From DASYQD01 sp963846495 (lineage in GTDB: Bacteria; Acidobacteriota; Thermoanaerobaculia; Multivoradales; JAIOJS01): a stretch of 64,000 nucleotides of DNA. The position numbers and the translations under genes were made by a program. Position 1 is the stretch's first letter. The number at the start of each line of letters is the position of its first letter. Positions 28,228 to 36,673 of this stretch are shown one piece after another. The DNA lies in the NCBI GenBank assembly GCA_963846495.1, contig CAWJWP010000013.1, positions 1 through 64,000 of the forward strand. The letters run 5' to 3'. A model generated the notes under the pieces. The model saw only the letters and a list, made by a program, of their open reading frames with translations, did no database searches and was not told where the DNA came from.

Positions 28228-31089
28228 CTACTCCGCCCGCAACCCGACGACGGGATCGAGCCGCATCGCCCGCCGCGCCGGCGCCAAACACGCGAACAGC
28301 GCCGCCGCGAGCAGCACGAGGCTCGCGAGCACCGCCGACTCCAGATCGTGCGGCGACACCTGATAGAGCACGCGCTGGAGCGTCGCGTCGGCAACTCGCA
28401 CGAGCACCAACCCAACGAACAGCCCGATCGCCACCAGCGCCGCCGTCTGCCCGACGACCATCCGCCCGACGCTCACCGGCTGCGCGCCGAGCGTCAGTCG
28501 GATGGCGAGCTCGCGCGTGCGCAGCGCCACCGACCAGCTGAAGATGCCGTAGACGCCGATGGCCGCCAGCAGGCTCGCCAGCAGACCGAAGAACATCAAC
28601 GTGCTCATCAGCAGGCGCGGCTCGGCGGTCTCGGCGGCGAAACGCTCGCCCCAGGTCTCCGCCTTGCCGATGGGGACGGTCGGGGCCACTTCGCGCACCG
28701 CGTCGCGCAACGCGGCCAGCGCGGTGCCCGCGTCGACCGCGTCCACGGCCACGTACAGCTCGGCGAACGGGAACTGGCGAGTGCTGAAGTAGATCGCCGG
28801 CTCGACCGGCTGGCCGAGCGGCGCGTTGCGCACGTCGGCGACGACGCCGACCACCTCGAAGACGTCCGGCGTGTGGTCGTCGGGGCCCTGGCGGTTGGAC
28901 TTGAGGTTCCTGCCCAACGGGCCGATGCCGGAGACGTGCATGCGCAGGCGGCGGCCCAGCACGCTGCCGCGCGCGAGGTGCCGCCGCGCAAAGCTCTCGT
29001 TGACGACGACCACCCCGGGGCTGTCGACGCCGTCGTGCGTGGTGAAGAAGCGTCCCCGCACGAGCCGGGCGCCCAGCGCCTCGAACCAGCCGTCGCTGAC
29101 GCTGTGCAGCTGCGCCTGCTCGGCATCCTCCGGCCGCGCCGGCGGCGGCTCGCCCTCGACCTCGAAGGGATCGCGCCACCCCACCTGCAGCGGCAGGAAG
29201 TTGGCGGCGCCGGCGGCGCGCACGCCCGGCTGGCGGCGCACGGCGTCGAGGATCCGATGATGGGTGTCGGCGACCTGGCGCCAGGTGGCGACGAAGCTGG
29301 CGCGCGAGCCGTCGCTGTCGGGACGCGTCACCTGGATCGGCGCCGTGACCGCCTCGTCCGCCCGCACGCCGGTGGGCGTCTCCGTCATCTCGCGCACCGT
29401 GCGGATGAGCAGCGCCGAGCAGACGAGGAGCGCGCAGGCGAGGGCCACCTCGGCGGAGACCAGCACCGAGTAGATGCGGCGCGCCGCTCGCGAGCTGCCG
29501 CGATCGCCCGAGCGCAGCTCGAGGGCGACCTGCCGGCGCAGCAGCAGCAACGCCGGCACCAGGCCGAAGACGACGGTGGTCACCGCCGCGATGCCGACGC
29601 TCATGCCGAGGGCGCGCCAGTCGAGAGACGCCTCGGCGAGCCGCGGGATGGTCACCGGCGAGAAGGCGACGACCAGCGGCAGCAGCCCCCAGGCGACCAG
29701 CACTCCGGCCACGGCGCCGCCCACCGAGAGCACCAGGCTCTCGGCGAAGAGTTGGGTGACGAGCTGCCGCGGCGCCGCGCCGACGGCGACGCGCACGCCG
29801 ATCTCACGCTGCCGCGACAGCGTGCGGGTGAGCAGCAGCGACGCCACGTTGAGGATGCCGATCAGCCACAGCAGCGCGACGGCGCCGAAGAGCACCGCCA
29901 GCGCCGGCCGGTAGTAGCCGAGCAGCTCGTCGAGAATCGGGACCAGCCGCACTCCCCAGCCGCGGTTGCTCTCGGCGTGGTCGGCGGCCAGGCGCAGCGC
30001 CATCGCGTCGCAGGCGTTCTGCGCTTGCGCCAGCGTGGCGCCCGGGGCGAGCCGAGCCACCGCCTCCATGAAGTGCGCGTGGCGGCTGTGCGAGGCAGGA
30101 TCCCAGCGCAGCCGCTGCCAGACGTCGACGTCGTCCGGATAGTGGAACCCCGGCGGCATGACGCCGATGACGGTGTAGGTCGAGCCGGAGAGCTGCAGCC
30201 CCTTGCCGATCACCTTCGGATCGGCGCCGTAACGGTTACGCCAGAGGCGATCGCTGATCACCGCCACCTGCTCGTCGAAGACGAAGAGGCCGGCGGCCGG
30301 GCTCGGGCCGCTCTCACCCTCCGCGGCCCGCCGTGCTGCGCGCTCGGTGGACGGCGGCGCGGCGGGCGGCGGGGCGGTCGCCCGGGTCGGGAAGTCGCTG
30401 CCGAGCTGCGGGCGCACGCCGAGCACGCGGAAGAGGTTGGAGGTCGTCTCGATGGTGTTGACGCGCACCGGCTCGAGGCCGGGGTCGACAAGGTTGATCG
30501 CCGGACGCCACCACGCCGCCGCGTCGGCAAAGACCGGCAGCGCGCGGTAGTCGACGAAGTTGACCGGCGAGATCGGGTCGTGGGCGGCGCCCTTCTCCAG
30601 GTTGGTGTCCCAGAAGTTGGCCAAGCGGTCGGGGGCCGCGTACGGCAGCGGCCGCAGGACGACGGAATCCACGATCGTGAAGACCGCGGTTGCGGCGCCG
30701 GTGCCGAGACCGAGGACGAGCATGGTGACGAGGGCGAAACGCGGGTGCTGCCGGAGCTGGCGAACGGCGAGGCGGATGGCGCTCCACAAGGAAAGGCTCC
30801 TCCATCGGCTGGTCTGCGCTTGCAGCTCGTGAGAGCGGGCGACGGCGCGGCGCGGGTCGCGGGCGGCGTGCCGGCGGAGAGCGGCGAGCGAGGACTCGGC
30901 GAGCGCGGCGGTGGCGCGCGCCTGCGCCTCTTCGGCGGTGGCGCCGCCGGCGAGGGCGGCGGCGTAGAGGTCGTCGAGGTGCTGCGCCAGCTCGTCGACG
31001 GTGGGGGTCGGCAGCTCGACGCCGGCCGACTCGGCGTGAGCGCGCACGGCGGCACACCAGTCGTGGCGGGTCGGACGGGGTTCGCTCAC
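28228..31089 (-). CDS. ADOP-type ABC permease (MacB/FtsX-like) with prefix domain
   Basis: 953 residues. About 85 N-terminal residues are a helical soluble prefix (VDELAQHLDDLYAAALAGGA and following Ala/Arg helices). Then come two MacB-FtsX modules: LVTMLVLGLGTGAATAVFTI, RLWRNRYGADPKVIGKGLQL, SLLLTRTLSRQREIGVRVAV, and in the second half ELAIRLTLGAQPVSVGRMVV and ARRAMRLDPVVGLRA. GTG 31089 is preferred over GTG 31095 because AAGGAGG (31101-31095) then sits five bases upstream, and that ribosome site overlaps the PadR stop codon. It is co-transcribed with PadR, which probably represses it. Confidence 0.87.
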   Translation of the reverse strand: MSEPRPTRHDWCAAVRAHAESAGVELPTPTVDELAQHLDDLYAAALAGGATAEEAQARATAALAESSLAALRRHAARDPRRAVARSHELQAQTSRWRSLSLWSAIRLAVRQLRQHPRFALVTMLVLGLGTGAATAVFTIVDSVVLRPLPYAAPDRLANFWDTNLEKGAAHDPISPVNFVDYRALPVFADAAAWWRPAINLVDPGLEPVRVNTIETTSNLFRVLGVRPQLGSDFPTRATAPPPAAPPSTERAARRAAEGESGPSPAAGLFVFDEQVAVISDRLWRNRYGADPKVIGKGLQLSGSTYTVIGVMPPGFHYPDDVDVWQRLRWDPASHSRHAHFMEAVARLAPGATLAQAQNACDAMALRLAADHAESNRGWGVRLVPILDELLGYYRPALAVLFGAVALLWLIGILNVASLLLTRTLSRQREIGVRVAVGAAPRQLVTQLFAESLVLSVGGAVAGVLVAWGLLPLVVAFSPVTIPRLAEASLDWRALGMSVGIAAVTTVVFGLVPALLLLRRQVALELRSGDRGSSRAARRIYSVLVSAEVALACALLVCSALLIRTVREMTETPTGVRADEAVTAPIQVTRPDSDGSRASFVATWRQVADTHHRILDAVRRQPGVRAAGAANFLPLQVGWRDPFEVEGEPPPARPEDAEQAQLHSVSDGWFEALGARLVRGRFFTTHDGVDSPGVVVVNESFARRHLARGSVLGRRLRMHVSGIGPLGRNLKSNRQGPDDHTPDVFEVVGVVADVRNAPLGQPVEPAIYFSTRQFPFAELYVAVDAVDAGTALAALRDAVREVAPTVPIGKAETWGERFAAETAEPRLLMSTLMFFGLLASLLAAIGVYGIFSWSVALRTRELAIRLTLGAQPVSVGRMVVGQTAALVAIGLFVGLVLVRVADATLQRVLYQVSPHDLESAVLASLVLLAAALFACLAPARRAMRLDPVVGLRAE

Positions 31090-31099
31090 GGTCACCTCC

Positions 31100-31426
31100 T
31101 TAGGCCGGCTCGACGCCGGCGACCAGCATCAGCGCGGCGATGAGCCGGCCCCATTCCTCGCGCTCGGCGGCGAGAACCTTCCGGCCCTTGGCGGTGATCT
31201 GGTAGTAGCGGCGGCGACGCTGACCCGCCTTCTCCACCCAGCGGCCGCGGATCAGGCCGCGCTCCTCGAGCCGGTAAAGCGTCTCGTAGAGCGAGGCGAG
31301 GGTGAACTGCAAAGCGCCGCGCGAGCGCTGCTCGATGCGGCGGCCGACGTCGTAGCCGTGCAGGTCCTCTTCGTCGAGCAGCGCCAGCACCAGCAGGTCG
31401 GTGCTTCCCTTCTTCGCGGTCTCCAT
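31100..31426 (-). CDS. PadR-family transcriptional repressor
   Basis: 108 residues from ATG 31426 (METAKKGSTDLLVLALLDEE). The winged helix DLHGYDVGRRIEQRSRGALQ, FTLASLYETLYRLEERGLIR and the wing RRRRYYQITAKGRKVLAAE are diagnostic for PadR. It opens an operon with two ADOP permeases, the standard Acidobacteriota arrangement. An in-frame upstream ATG at 31462 would add 12 residues encoded by a tandem DNA repeat; the shorter start is preferred. Confidence 0.88.
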   Translation of the reverse strand: METAKKGSTDLLVLALLDEEDLHGYDVGRRIEQRSRGALQFTLASLYETLYRLEERGLIRGRWVEKAGQRRRRYYQITAKGRKVLAAEREEWGRLIAALMLVAGVEPA

Positions 31427-31457
31427 ATTCAGGATTCCATCATATTCAGGATCCCAG
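31424..31457 (-). promoter_or_regulatory. Tandem 17-base repeat at the PadR start, candidate operator
   Basis: Two adjacent copies of a 17-base unit on the plus strand: CATATTCAGGATTCCAT (31424-31440) and CATATTCAGGATCCCAG (31441-31457), differing at three positions. They overlap the PadR start codon and the bases just upstream and are AT-rich against a GC-rich background. Autoregulation by PadR here is an inference from position. Confidence 0.5.
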
Positions 31458-31523
31458 CACATGGTGATACGGCGCCGGCCGTCCAAAGTTACGGCCCGGC
31501 CTCGGCGGCGCGCCGGGGAGGGG

Positions 31524-31952
31524 TCAGGCGGTCGCGGGGGCGACGGCTGGAAGCCCTCGCGGCTCGCGCGCCAGCCGCCGCACCGCCAAGTCGTAGTAGA
31601 GGATCACCGGGATCCACAGCCAGTTGGTGAGCACGATCATCATCATCAGCCGGTCGGGCACGTCGCCGCCCACGTAGCCGACAGTGATCGCCGTGGCGGT
31701 GATCGTTTTCTCCAGCCAGTTGTAGCGGATGAGGTGGCGCTTGCCGACCACGTCGCGGCTGGTGTCCCAGAACATCAACCCGAACATGAACACCAGCCCG
31801 GCCCACAGCCGCACGATCGACGGGTAGTTGGGCACCGGTCCGCCGTACCAGACCGCCACGGCGGCGGGCGCCAGGATGGGACCGATCGACAGCGACCAGT
31901 TGGTGAGGGCGTTGACGCGGAACAGCCACTTGGCTTGGGTCTCGACGCTCAT
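31524..31952 (-). CDS. Four-helix membrane protein of unknown function
   Basis: 142 residues from ATG 31952 (SVETQAKWLFRVNALTNWSL), chosen because TGGAGG precedes it by six bases. Four hydrophobic segments follow: IGPILAPAAVAVWYG, LWAGLVFMFGLMFWDTS, TITATAITVGYVGGDV and MMMIVLTNWLWIPVILYYDL. I do not recognise the family. It sits 18 bases after the peptidase gene on the same strand, at the end of that small operon. Confidence 0.65.
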   Translation of the reverse strand: MSVETQAKWLFRVNALTNWSLSIGPILAPAAVAVWYGGPVPNYPSIVRLWAGLVFMFGLMFWDTSRDVVGKRHLIRYNWLEKTITATAITVGYVGGDVPDRLMMMIVLTNWLWIPVILYYDLAVRRLAREPRGLPAVAPATA

Positions 31953-31970
31953 CGAAGCCTCCATGAGAAG

Positions 31971-33155
31971 TCAGGCGCGGGCCAGCTCGACGGCGAGGCG
32001 GCAGCCGGCGAGGTAGTCGGCAATGTCCACGTGCTCGTCGAGGGTGTGGATGCCGCGCTGGCCGGCGCCGAAGGTGACGGTGGGGATGCCGTGATGGGTG
32101 AGCCAGTTGGCGTCGAGGCCGCCGTCGGAGACGCGCAGCTCGGGCGCGAGGCCCAGCGCCCGCGCGCGCTCCTCGGCGAAGCGCACCGGCTCGCTCGTCG
32201 GGTCGAGGCGGAACGGGTGGTACTGGATGCGGCTGGTGAACGTCACCTCGGCGGTGGCGCCGGACGCGTTGGGCATCGCCGCGGCGGCGGCGACGAAGGC
32301 GCGCCGGTAGGCGTCGGCGATGCGCGGCACGAAGCGCTCGGCATGGCTGCGCGCCTCGCCTTCCACTCTCACGTAATCAGTGACCACGTTGGTGGCGCCG
32401 CCGACGCGGCCGCCATCGCGGCCGGCGAGGGTGCCGACGTTCGACGTGCCGTTACCGCCGGGCCGGCGGATGCGGCCGAACCAGCCGCGCCGCCGCACCG
32501 CCGCGAGCGCCGCCGACGCCACCATCGGCGCCGAGATGCCGTCCTCGGGATGGAGGCCGGCGTGCGCCGCCTTGCCGGTGATTTCGCACTCCCAGCGCGC
32601 GGCGCCGACGGCGCCGACGGTGAGCACGGCGGGCGCCGAGCCGTCGCAGTTGAAGGCGAGCGCCGGCGCGCCGAGCAGGCCGACGTCGACGAAGCGGGCG
32701 CCCCAGAGGCCGCTCTCCTCGCGCACGGTGAAGAGGAGCGTCAGCGGCGGATGCGCGATGCGCTCGCGGCGCAGCGTCGCCAGCATGGTGAGCAGGCAGG
32801 CGACGCCGGTGCGATCGTCGCCGCCGAGCGCGGTGGCGCCGGCAGGGACGATGCGGTCGCCTTGCAGCACCGGCTTGGCGCCGGCGCAGAGCGGCACGGT
32901 GTCGCGGTGGGCGGAAAACATGCGACGCGGCAGCGCTTCGTCTCCAGGCACGTGTACAACGAGGTTGCCGGCTTGCGTGGGCACCGGGATGCGCTGGTGC
33001 GCGCCGTCGTCGCGGATCGCCTCGGCCGGCAGCTCGAGCTCGCGCAGGGCGGCGACGATCTCCTCGCCGATCGCGGCCTCGTTGCCGGTGGTGCCTTCGA
33101 TGGCGAGGAAGCGGAGCAGGTAGCCGACGGCCAGGTCGCGGTCGATCTCGGTCAT
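31971..33155 (-). CDS. M20-family metallopeptidase, tripeptidase T-like
   Basis: 394 residues. Zinc ligands and catalytic residues are visible: FSAHRDTVPLCAGAKP (His and catalytic Asp), ALGGDDRTGVACLL (bridging Asp), LFTVREESGLWGARF (catalytic Glu pair), FNCDGS (Asp), and the final His in a GQRGIHTLDEHVDI block. A dimerisation-type insert occupies the middle. The order resembles PepT and related aminotripeptidases. ATG 33155 follows a GGAGG. It ends a step after the cyclodeaminase-like gene, so peptide or amino-acid breakdown is a plausible shared theme. Confidence 0.85.
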   Translation of the reverse strand: MTEIDRDLAVGYLLRFLAIEGTTGNEAAIGEEIVAALRELELPAEAIRDDGAHQRIPVPTQAGNLVVHVPGDEALPRRMFSAHRDTVPLCAGAKPVLQGDRIVPAGATALGGDDRTGVACLLTMLATLRRERIAHPPLTLLFTVREESGLWGARFVDVGLLGAPALAFNCDGSAPAVLTVGAVGAARWECEITGKAAHAGLHPEDGISAPMVASAALAAVRRRGWFGRIRRPGGNGTSNVGTLAGRDGGRVGGATNVVTDYVRVEGEARSHAERFVPRIADAYRRAFVAAAAAMPNASGATAEVTFTSRIQYHPFRLDPTSEPVRFAEERARALGLAPELRVSDGGLDANWLTHHGIPTVTFGAGQRGIHTLDEHVDIADYLAGCRLAVELARA

Positions 33156-33174
33156 GGCGGTCCTCCGCGGCGAA

Positions 33175-34176
33175 TCATCGCGCAAGCGCGAACGGAGTGC
33201 CGCGGCCCGCGGCGACGGCGCGCTCGTAGACGACGACCGCGGCGGCGACGTCCTGGAGCGCCATACCGGTCGAATCGAAGACGATCACCTCGTCGGGCGA
33301 GCGCCGGCCCGGTTTGCGGCCAGCGATGATCTCGCCGAGCTCGGCGTGCACGTCCTCACGGCGGAGGGCGCCGGCGGCGAGCGCGTGGTGGAGGTCGCCG
33401 GCGTGCTCGCACTGCGACAGGACGTCGACGACAACGGTCGCGCGAGCGAGCAGTGCCGGGGCGAGCTCCTGCTTGTGCTCGTTGTCGGCGCCGACGCCGG
33501 CGACGAACGCGCCGGGTGCGACGTCGTTCGCGTCGAGCAGGGGTTGGCGCGACGGCGTGCAGGTGATGCAGACGTCGCTCGTGCGGCAAGCGGCGGTGAG
33601 ATCGTCGACGGCTTCGGCTGCGAGGCCGAGCGCCGACGCTTCGGCGATCGTGGCGCGCACGGCGGGCTCGCTCGCGTCGTGAAGCCGCACACGCTTCAGC
33701 TGCGGTAGGGCTGCGGTGAGAAACGCGAGGTGCGCGCGGCCCTGAACGCCGCAGCCGACGAGCGTGGCTGTCGTTGCATTCGGCCGCGCCAGCCATCGCG
33801 CCGCGACCGCTGTTGCCGCTGCGGTGCGCAGCGCGGTGATCGCGGCCGAGTCGAGCAGCGCCCGCGGCTCCCCGCTCTCGGCGTCCATCAGTAGCACCGC
33901 TCCCTGCACCGTCGGCAATCCACGATGCTGTGGATTCGATGGAAAGTTGGCGTTGACCTTAGCGGCGAACCAGGGCTTCCCGGCCTCGTCCTCGAGTACC
34001 GCCGCCTTGACGTGGAAGGTGCCGCCGTCAACGTGGAGCCCGCACAGCGCCGGCGGCTGGGCGCGACCCTCGCCGAGCAGCCGGAAGGCGCGCTCGACCG
34101 CAGCGATGCAGGACGTCGGGTCGAGCAGCTCCCGGACGTCGGCGGCGGCGAGCAGCAGCAGTGGGCCGGCGGTCAT
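33175..34176 (-). CDS. Ornithine cyclodeaminase/mu-crystallin family protein
   Basis: 333 residues. N-terminal substrate part has CGLHVDGGTFHVKAAVLEDE and WFAAKVNANFPSNPQHRGLP. The Rossmann NAD(P) loop is TLVGCGVQGRAHLAFL, followed by TSDVCITCTPSRQPLLDAND and a C-terminal VIVFDSTGMALQDVAAAVV. The family includes ornithine cyclodeaminase, alanine dehydrogenase (archaeal) and ketimine reductases, so the exact substrate is open. It heads a three-gene minus-strand operon with the peptidase and a membrane protein, divergent from chrB. Confidence 0.85.
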   Translation of the reverse strand: MTAGPLLLLAAADVRELLDPTSCIAAVERAFRLLGEGRAQPPALCGLHVDGGTFHVKAAVLEDEAGKPWFAAKVNANFPSNPQHRGLPTVQGAVLLMDAESGEPRALLDSAAITALRTAAATAVAARWLARPNATTATLVGCGVQGRAHLAFLTAALPQLKRVRLHDASEPAVRATIAEASALGLAAEAVDDLTAACRTSDVCITCTPSRQPLLDANDVAPGAFVAGVGADNEHKQELAPALLARATVVVDVLSQCEHAGDLHHALAAGALRREDVHAELGEIIAGRKPGRRSPDEVIVFDSTGMALQDVAAAVVVYERAVAAGRGTPFALAR

Positions 34177-34285
34177 TCGCGTCTCCTCAGAGTTGTTTCG
34201 CGGTCACCCGCCGAACGGGCACCGACTCCATGACGTCACTGCTCGCCGTCGGCTCGCCGCCATGGTTGCAGTTGGTATACGTCGA

Positions 34286-34301
34286 TGATACGGTTGTATC
34301 A
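34286..34301. promoter_or_regulatory. Perfect inverted repeat TGATAC-GGTT-GTATCA before chrB
   Basis: A perfect 6-base inverted repeat with a 4-base spacer, immediately before the preferred chrB start and within the divergent gap 34177-34305. A second palindromic hexamer, GTATAC, lies at 34275-34280. Given that ChrB proteins can act as chromate-responsive regulators, this is a candidate operator. The function is inferred. Confidence 0.45.
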
Positions 34302-34305
34302 CGTC

Positions 34306-35268
34306 ATGCGCGCCAGCCGCAATCCGCTTCCCGCCGAGAACCCGCTCGCCGAGTGGCTCCTCCTCATCCACCAGCTCCCGGCCGACCCGGCTTACCTGCG
34401 CGTCAAGGTCGCGCGCCGGCTGCGACGGCTCGGCGCCGTGCAGCTCAAGAGCTCGGTCTACGTGCTGCCGGCGAGCGACGAGACCGTGGAGGACTTCCGC
34501 TGGCTCATCCGCGAGATCGCCGCCGGCGGTGGCGAAGCGACGCTGGCGCGCACGAGCTTTCTCGACGGCATCGACGACGACGAGGTGCGAGCCATGTTCC
34601 AGCGCGAGCGCGACGCCGAGTACGACGAGATCGCCGCCACCGCGCGCGGCCTCGAGGCGGCCGAGCCGCGCGCCGAGGAAGTGCAACGCCTGCGTCGCCG
34701 CCTCGACGAGGCCGCGGCGCGCGACTTCTTCGACGCGCCGGCTCGCGCCGCCGCCGAGCACGCGGTGGGCGCCGCCGAGCGGCGCCTGCGCGGCGGCGAC
34801 GAGCCGCGAGCGCAGCGGCCATCGTCGACCGTCGTAGCGCCGCGCGGCGCCACCTGGGTGACGCGCCGGCACATCAAGGTCGACCGGCTGTCGAGCGCTT
34901 GGCTCATCCGCCGCTTCCTCGATCCCGAGGCGCGCTTCGTCTTCGTCGATCCCGCGTCGTACCGTCACTCGCCGGGCGAGCTGCGCTTCGACATGTACGA
35001 AGGCGAGTACGGCCATGAAGGCGAGCGCTGCACCTTCGAGACGCTGCTCGCGCGCTTCGGGCTCGAAGAAGATGCCGCGCTGCGCCACGTCGGCGAAGTG
35101 GTGCACGACCTCGACTGCAAGGAGAGCCGCTTCGGTCACGCCGAATGCGCCGGCGTCGCGGCGATGGTGCAAGGGATCGCCGCCGCGCACGAGCGCGATG
35201 AGGACCGCCTGCAGGCGGGGCTGCCGCTCTTCGAAGCGCTCTACCGCAGCTTCCGCACCGGCGGGTGA
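34306..35268 (+). CDS. chrB: Chromate resistance protein ChrB
   Basis: About 320 residues. The N-terminal part (WLLLIHQLPADPAYLRVKVA, RRLRRLGAVQLKSSVYVLPA) is the ChrB helix-turn-helix-like domain. The C-terminal half (TWVTRRHIKVDRLSSAWLIR, RFLDPEARFVFVDP, EVVHDLDCKESRF) is the ChrB C-terminal domain with conserved His/Asp/Cys residues. ATG 34306 is preferred to ATG 34285 because the earlier codon lies inside the inverted repeat. It is directly followed by chrA. Confidence 0.85.
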   Translation: MRASRNPLPAENPLAEWLLLIHQLPADPAYLRVKVARRLRRLGAVQLKSSVYVLPASDETVEDFRWLIREIAAGGGEATLARTSFLDGIDDDEVRAMFQRERDAEYDEIAATARGLEAAEPRAEEVQRLRRRLDEAAARDFFDAPARAAAEHAVGAAERRLRGGDEPRAQRPSSTVVAPRGATWVTRRHIKVDRLSSAWLIRRFLDPEARFVFVDPASYRHSPGELRFDMYEGEYGHEGERCTFETLLARFGLEEDAALRHVGEVVHDLDCKESRFGHAECAGVAAMVQGIAAAHERDEDRLQAGLPLFEALYRSFRTGG

Positions 35269-35275
35269 AGCAGCA

Positions 35276-36673
35276 ATGACCGCGCAATCGGAGCGCGCGC
35301 CCATCGCAGCGGTACCGTTCGCGCAAGCGCTGCGCGTCTGGTGTCGCGTCGCGGCGCTCTCCTTCGGCGGACCGGCCGGGCAGATCGCCGTCATGCAGCG
35401 CATCCTCGTCGACGAGAAGCGCTGGGTGAGCCAAGAACGCTTCCTCCACGCCCTCAACTTCTGCATGCTGCTGCCGGGGCCGGAGGCGCAGCAGCTCGCG
35501 ATCTACCTCGGCTGGCTGCTGCACGGTACGGCGGCGGGCATCGTCGCCGGCACGCTCTTCGTGCTGCCCGGCTTCCTCTCCATCCTCGCGCTGAGCTTCG
35601 TCTACGTCACCTGGCAGGACACCGCGGTCGTCGCCGCGCTCTTCTACGGCTTGAAGCCGGCGGTGCTGGCGGTGGTGCTCGCCGCGCTCGTGACCGTCGG
35701 CCGGCGCGCGCTGCACGGTCCCGTCCCGCGCGCGCTCGCCGCCTTCGCGTTCGTGGCGATCTTCTTCTTCGACCTGCCGTTCCCGCTGGTGATCGCGCTC
35801 GCCGCCGGCATCGGTTGGTGGCTCGGGCACCGGCGGCACGCACGAGAAGCTGAAAGCAACGCGCGCGCTGAGGGCGTCAACGGCGCAACTCAGGCGGCCA
35901 GTGCCGACGACATCGGACATCCGATCTCCGCGGCGGCGATGCGGCCACCGTCGTGGCGACGAGCGCTGGCGGTGCTGGCGGTGTGGCTGCCCCTCTGGTG
36001 GGCCCCGGTCGCGCTGCTCGCGCTCTGGCTCGGCGCCGGCCACGTCGTCGTGCACGAGGGCACCTTCTTCGGCAAGACCGCCGTCGTGACTTTCGGCGGC
36101 GCCTACGCCGTGCTCGCCTACGTGGCGCAACGCGCCGTCGACGACTTCCGGTGGCTCAGCGCGCGCGAGATGCTCGACGGCCTCGGCATGGCGGAGACGA
36201 CGCCCGGCCCGCTGATCATGGTCGTGCAGTTCGTCGCCTTCCTCGGCGCCTGGCGCTACCCCGGCCCGCTGTCGCCGCTCACGGCGGCGCTGCTCGGCTC
36301 GCTCGTCACCGCCTGGGTGACCTTCACTCCCTGCTTCCTCTGGATCTTCCTCGGCGCGCCCTACGTCGAGCGCCTGCGCGCCCGTCGCGGCCTCGCCGAC
36401 GCGCTGGCAGCGATCACCGCCGCCGTGGTGGGCGTCATCCTCCAGCTCGCCGTCTGGTTCGCGCTCCACACCTTGTTCGCGACGGTGCGCGAGGTGCGCA
36501 CCGCCGGCCTGCGCCTGTTCGTGCCGGAGCTCACCACTCTGGACCCGTTCGCCCTCGCCATCGCCGCCGGCTCCTGCTGGCTGCTCTTCCGCACGCGGCT
36601 CGGCATGCTCGGCACGCTCGCGGCGGCGGTGGCCGCCGGGGCGCTGGTTCAGCTCGCGCAGCACTCATTGTGA
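35276..36673 (+). CDS. chrA: Chromate transporter ChrA
   Basis: 465-residue membrane transporter with two CHR domains (long-chain type). CHR1 includes ALSFGGPAGQIAVMQRILVD, CMLLPGPEAQQLAIYLGWLL and GTLFVLPGFLSILALSFVYV. CHR2 includes FFGKTAVVTFGGAYAVLAYV, DGLGMAETTPGPLIMVVQFV and WVTFTPCFLWIFLGAPYVE. It exports chromate driven by the proton or sulfate gradient. It begins 7 bases after chrB and ends in a GTGA overlap with the MFS gene. The frame is intact. Confidence 0.92.
   Translation: MTAQSERAPIAAVPFAQALRVWCRVAALSFGGPAGQIAVMQRILVDEKRWVSQERFLHALNFCMLLPGPEAQQLAIYLGWLLHGTAAGIVAGTLFVLPGFLSILALSFVYVTWQDTAVVAALFYGLKPAVLAVVLAALVTVGRRALHGPVPRALAAFAFVAIFFFDLPFPLVIALAAGIGWWLGHRRHAREAESNARAEGVNGATQAASADDIGHPISAAAMRPPSWRRALAVLAVWLPLWWAPVALLALWLGAGHVVVHEGTFFGKTAVVTFGGAYAVLAYVAQRAVDDFRWLSAREMLDGLGMAETTPGPLIMVVQFVAFLGAWRYPGPLSPLTAALLGSLVTAWVTFTPCFLWIFLGAPYVERLRARRGLADALAAITAAVVGVILQLAVWFALHTLFATVREVRTAGLRLFVPELTTLDPFALAIAAGSCWLLFRTRLGMLGTLAAAVAAGALVQLAQHSL

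Noticed and set aside
27031..31143. A 1370-codon open frame on the plus strand
   Set aside because: It lies opposite the two permeases and PadR, is Arg/Asp/His/Glu-rich without hydrophobic core, and runs across three real genes; it is an antisense shadow of GC-rich codons.
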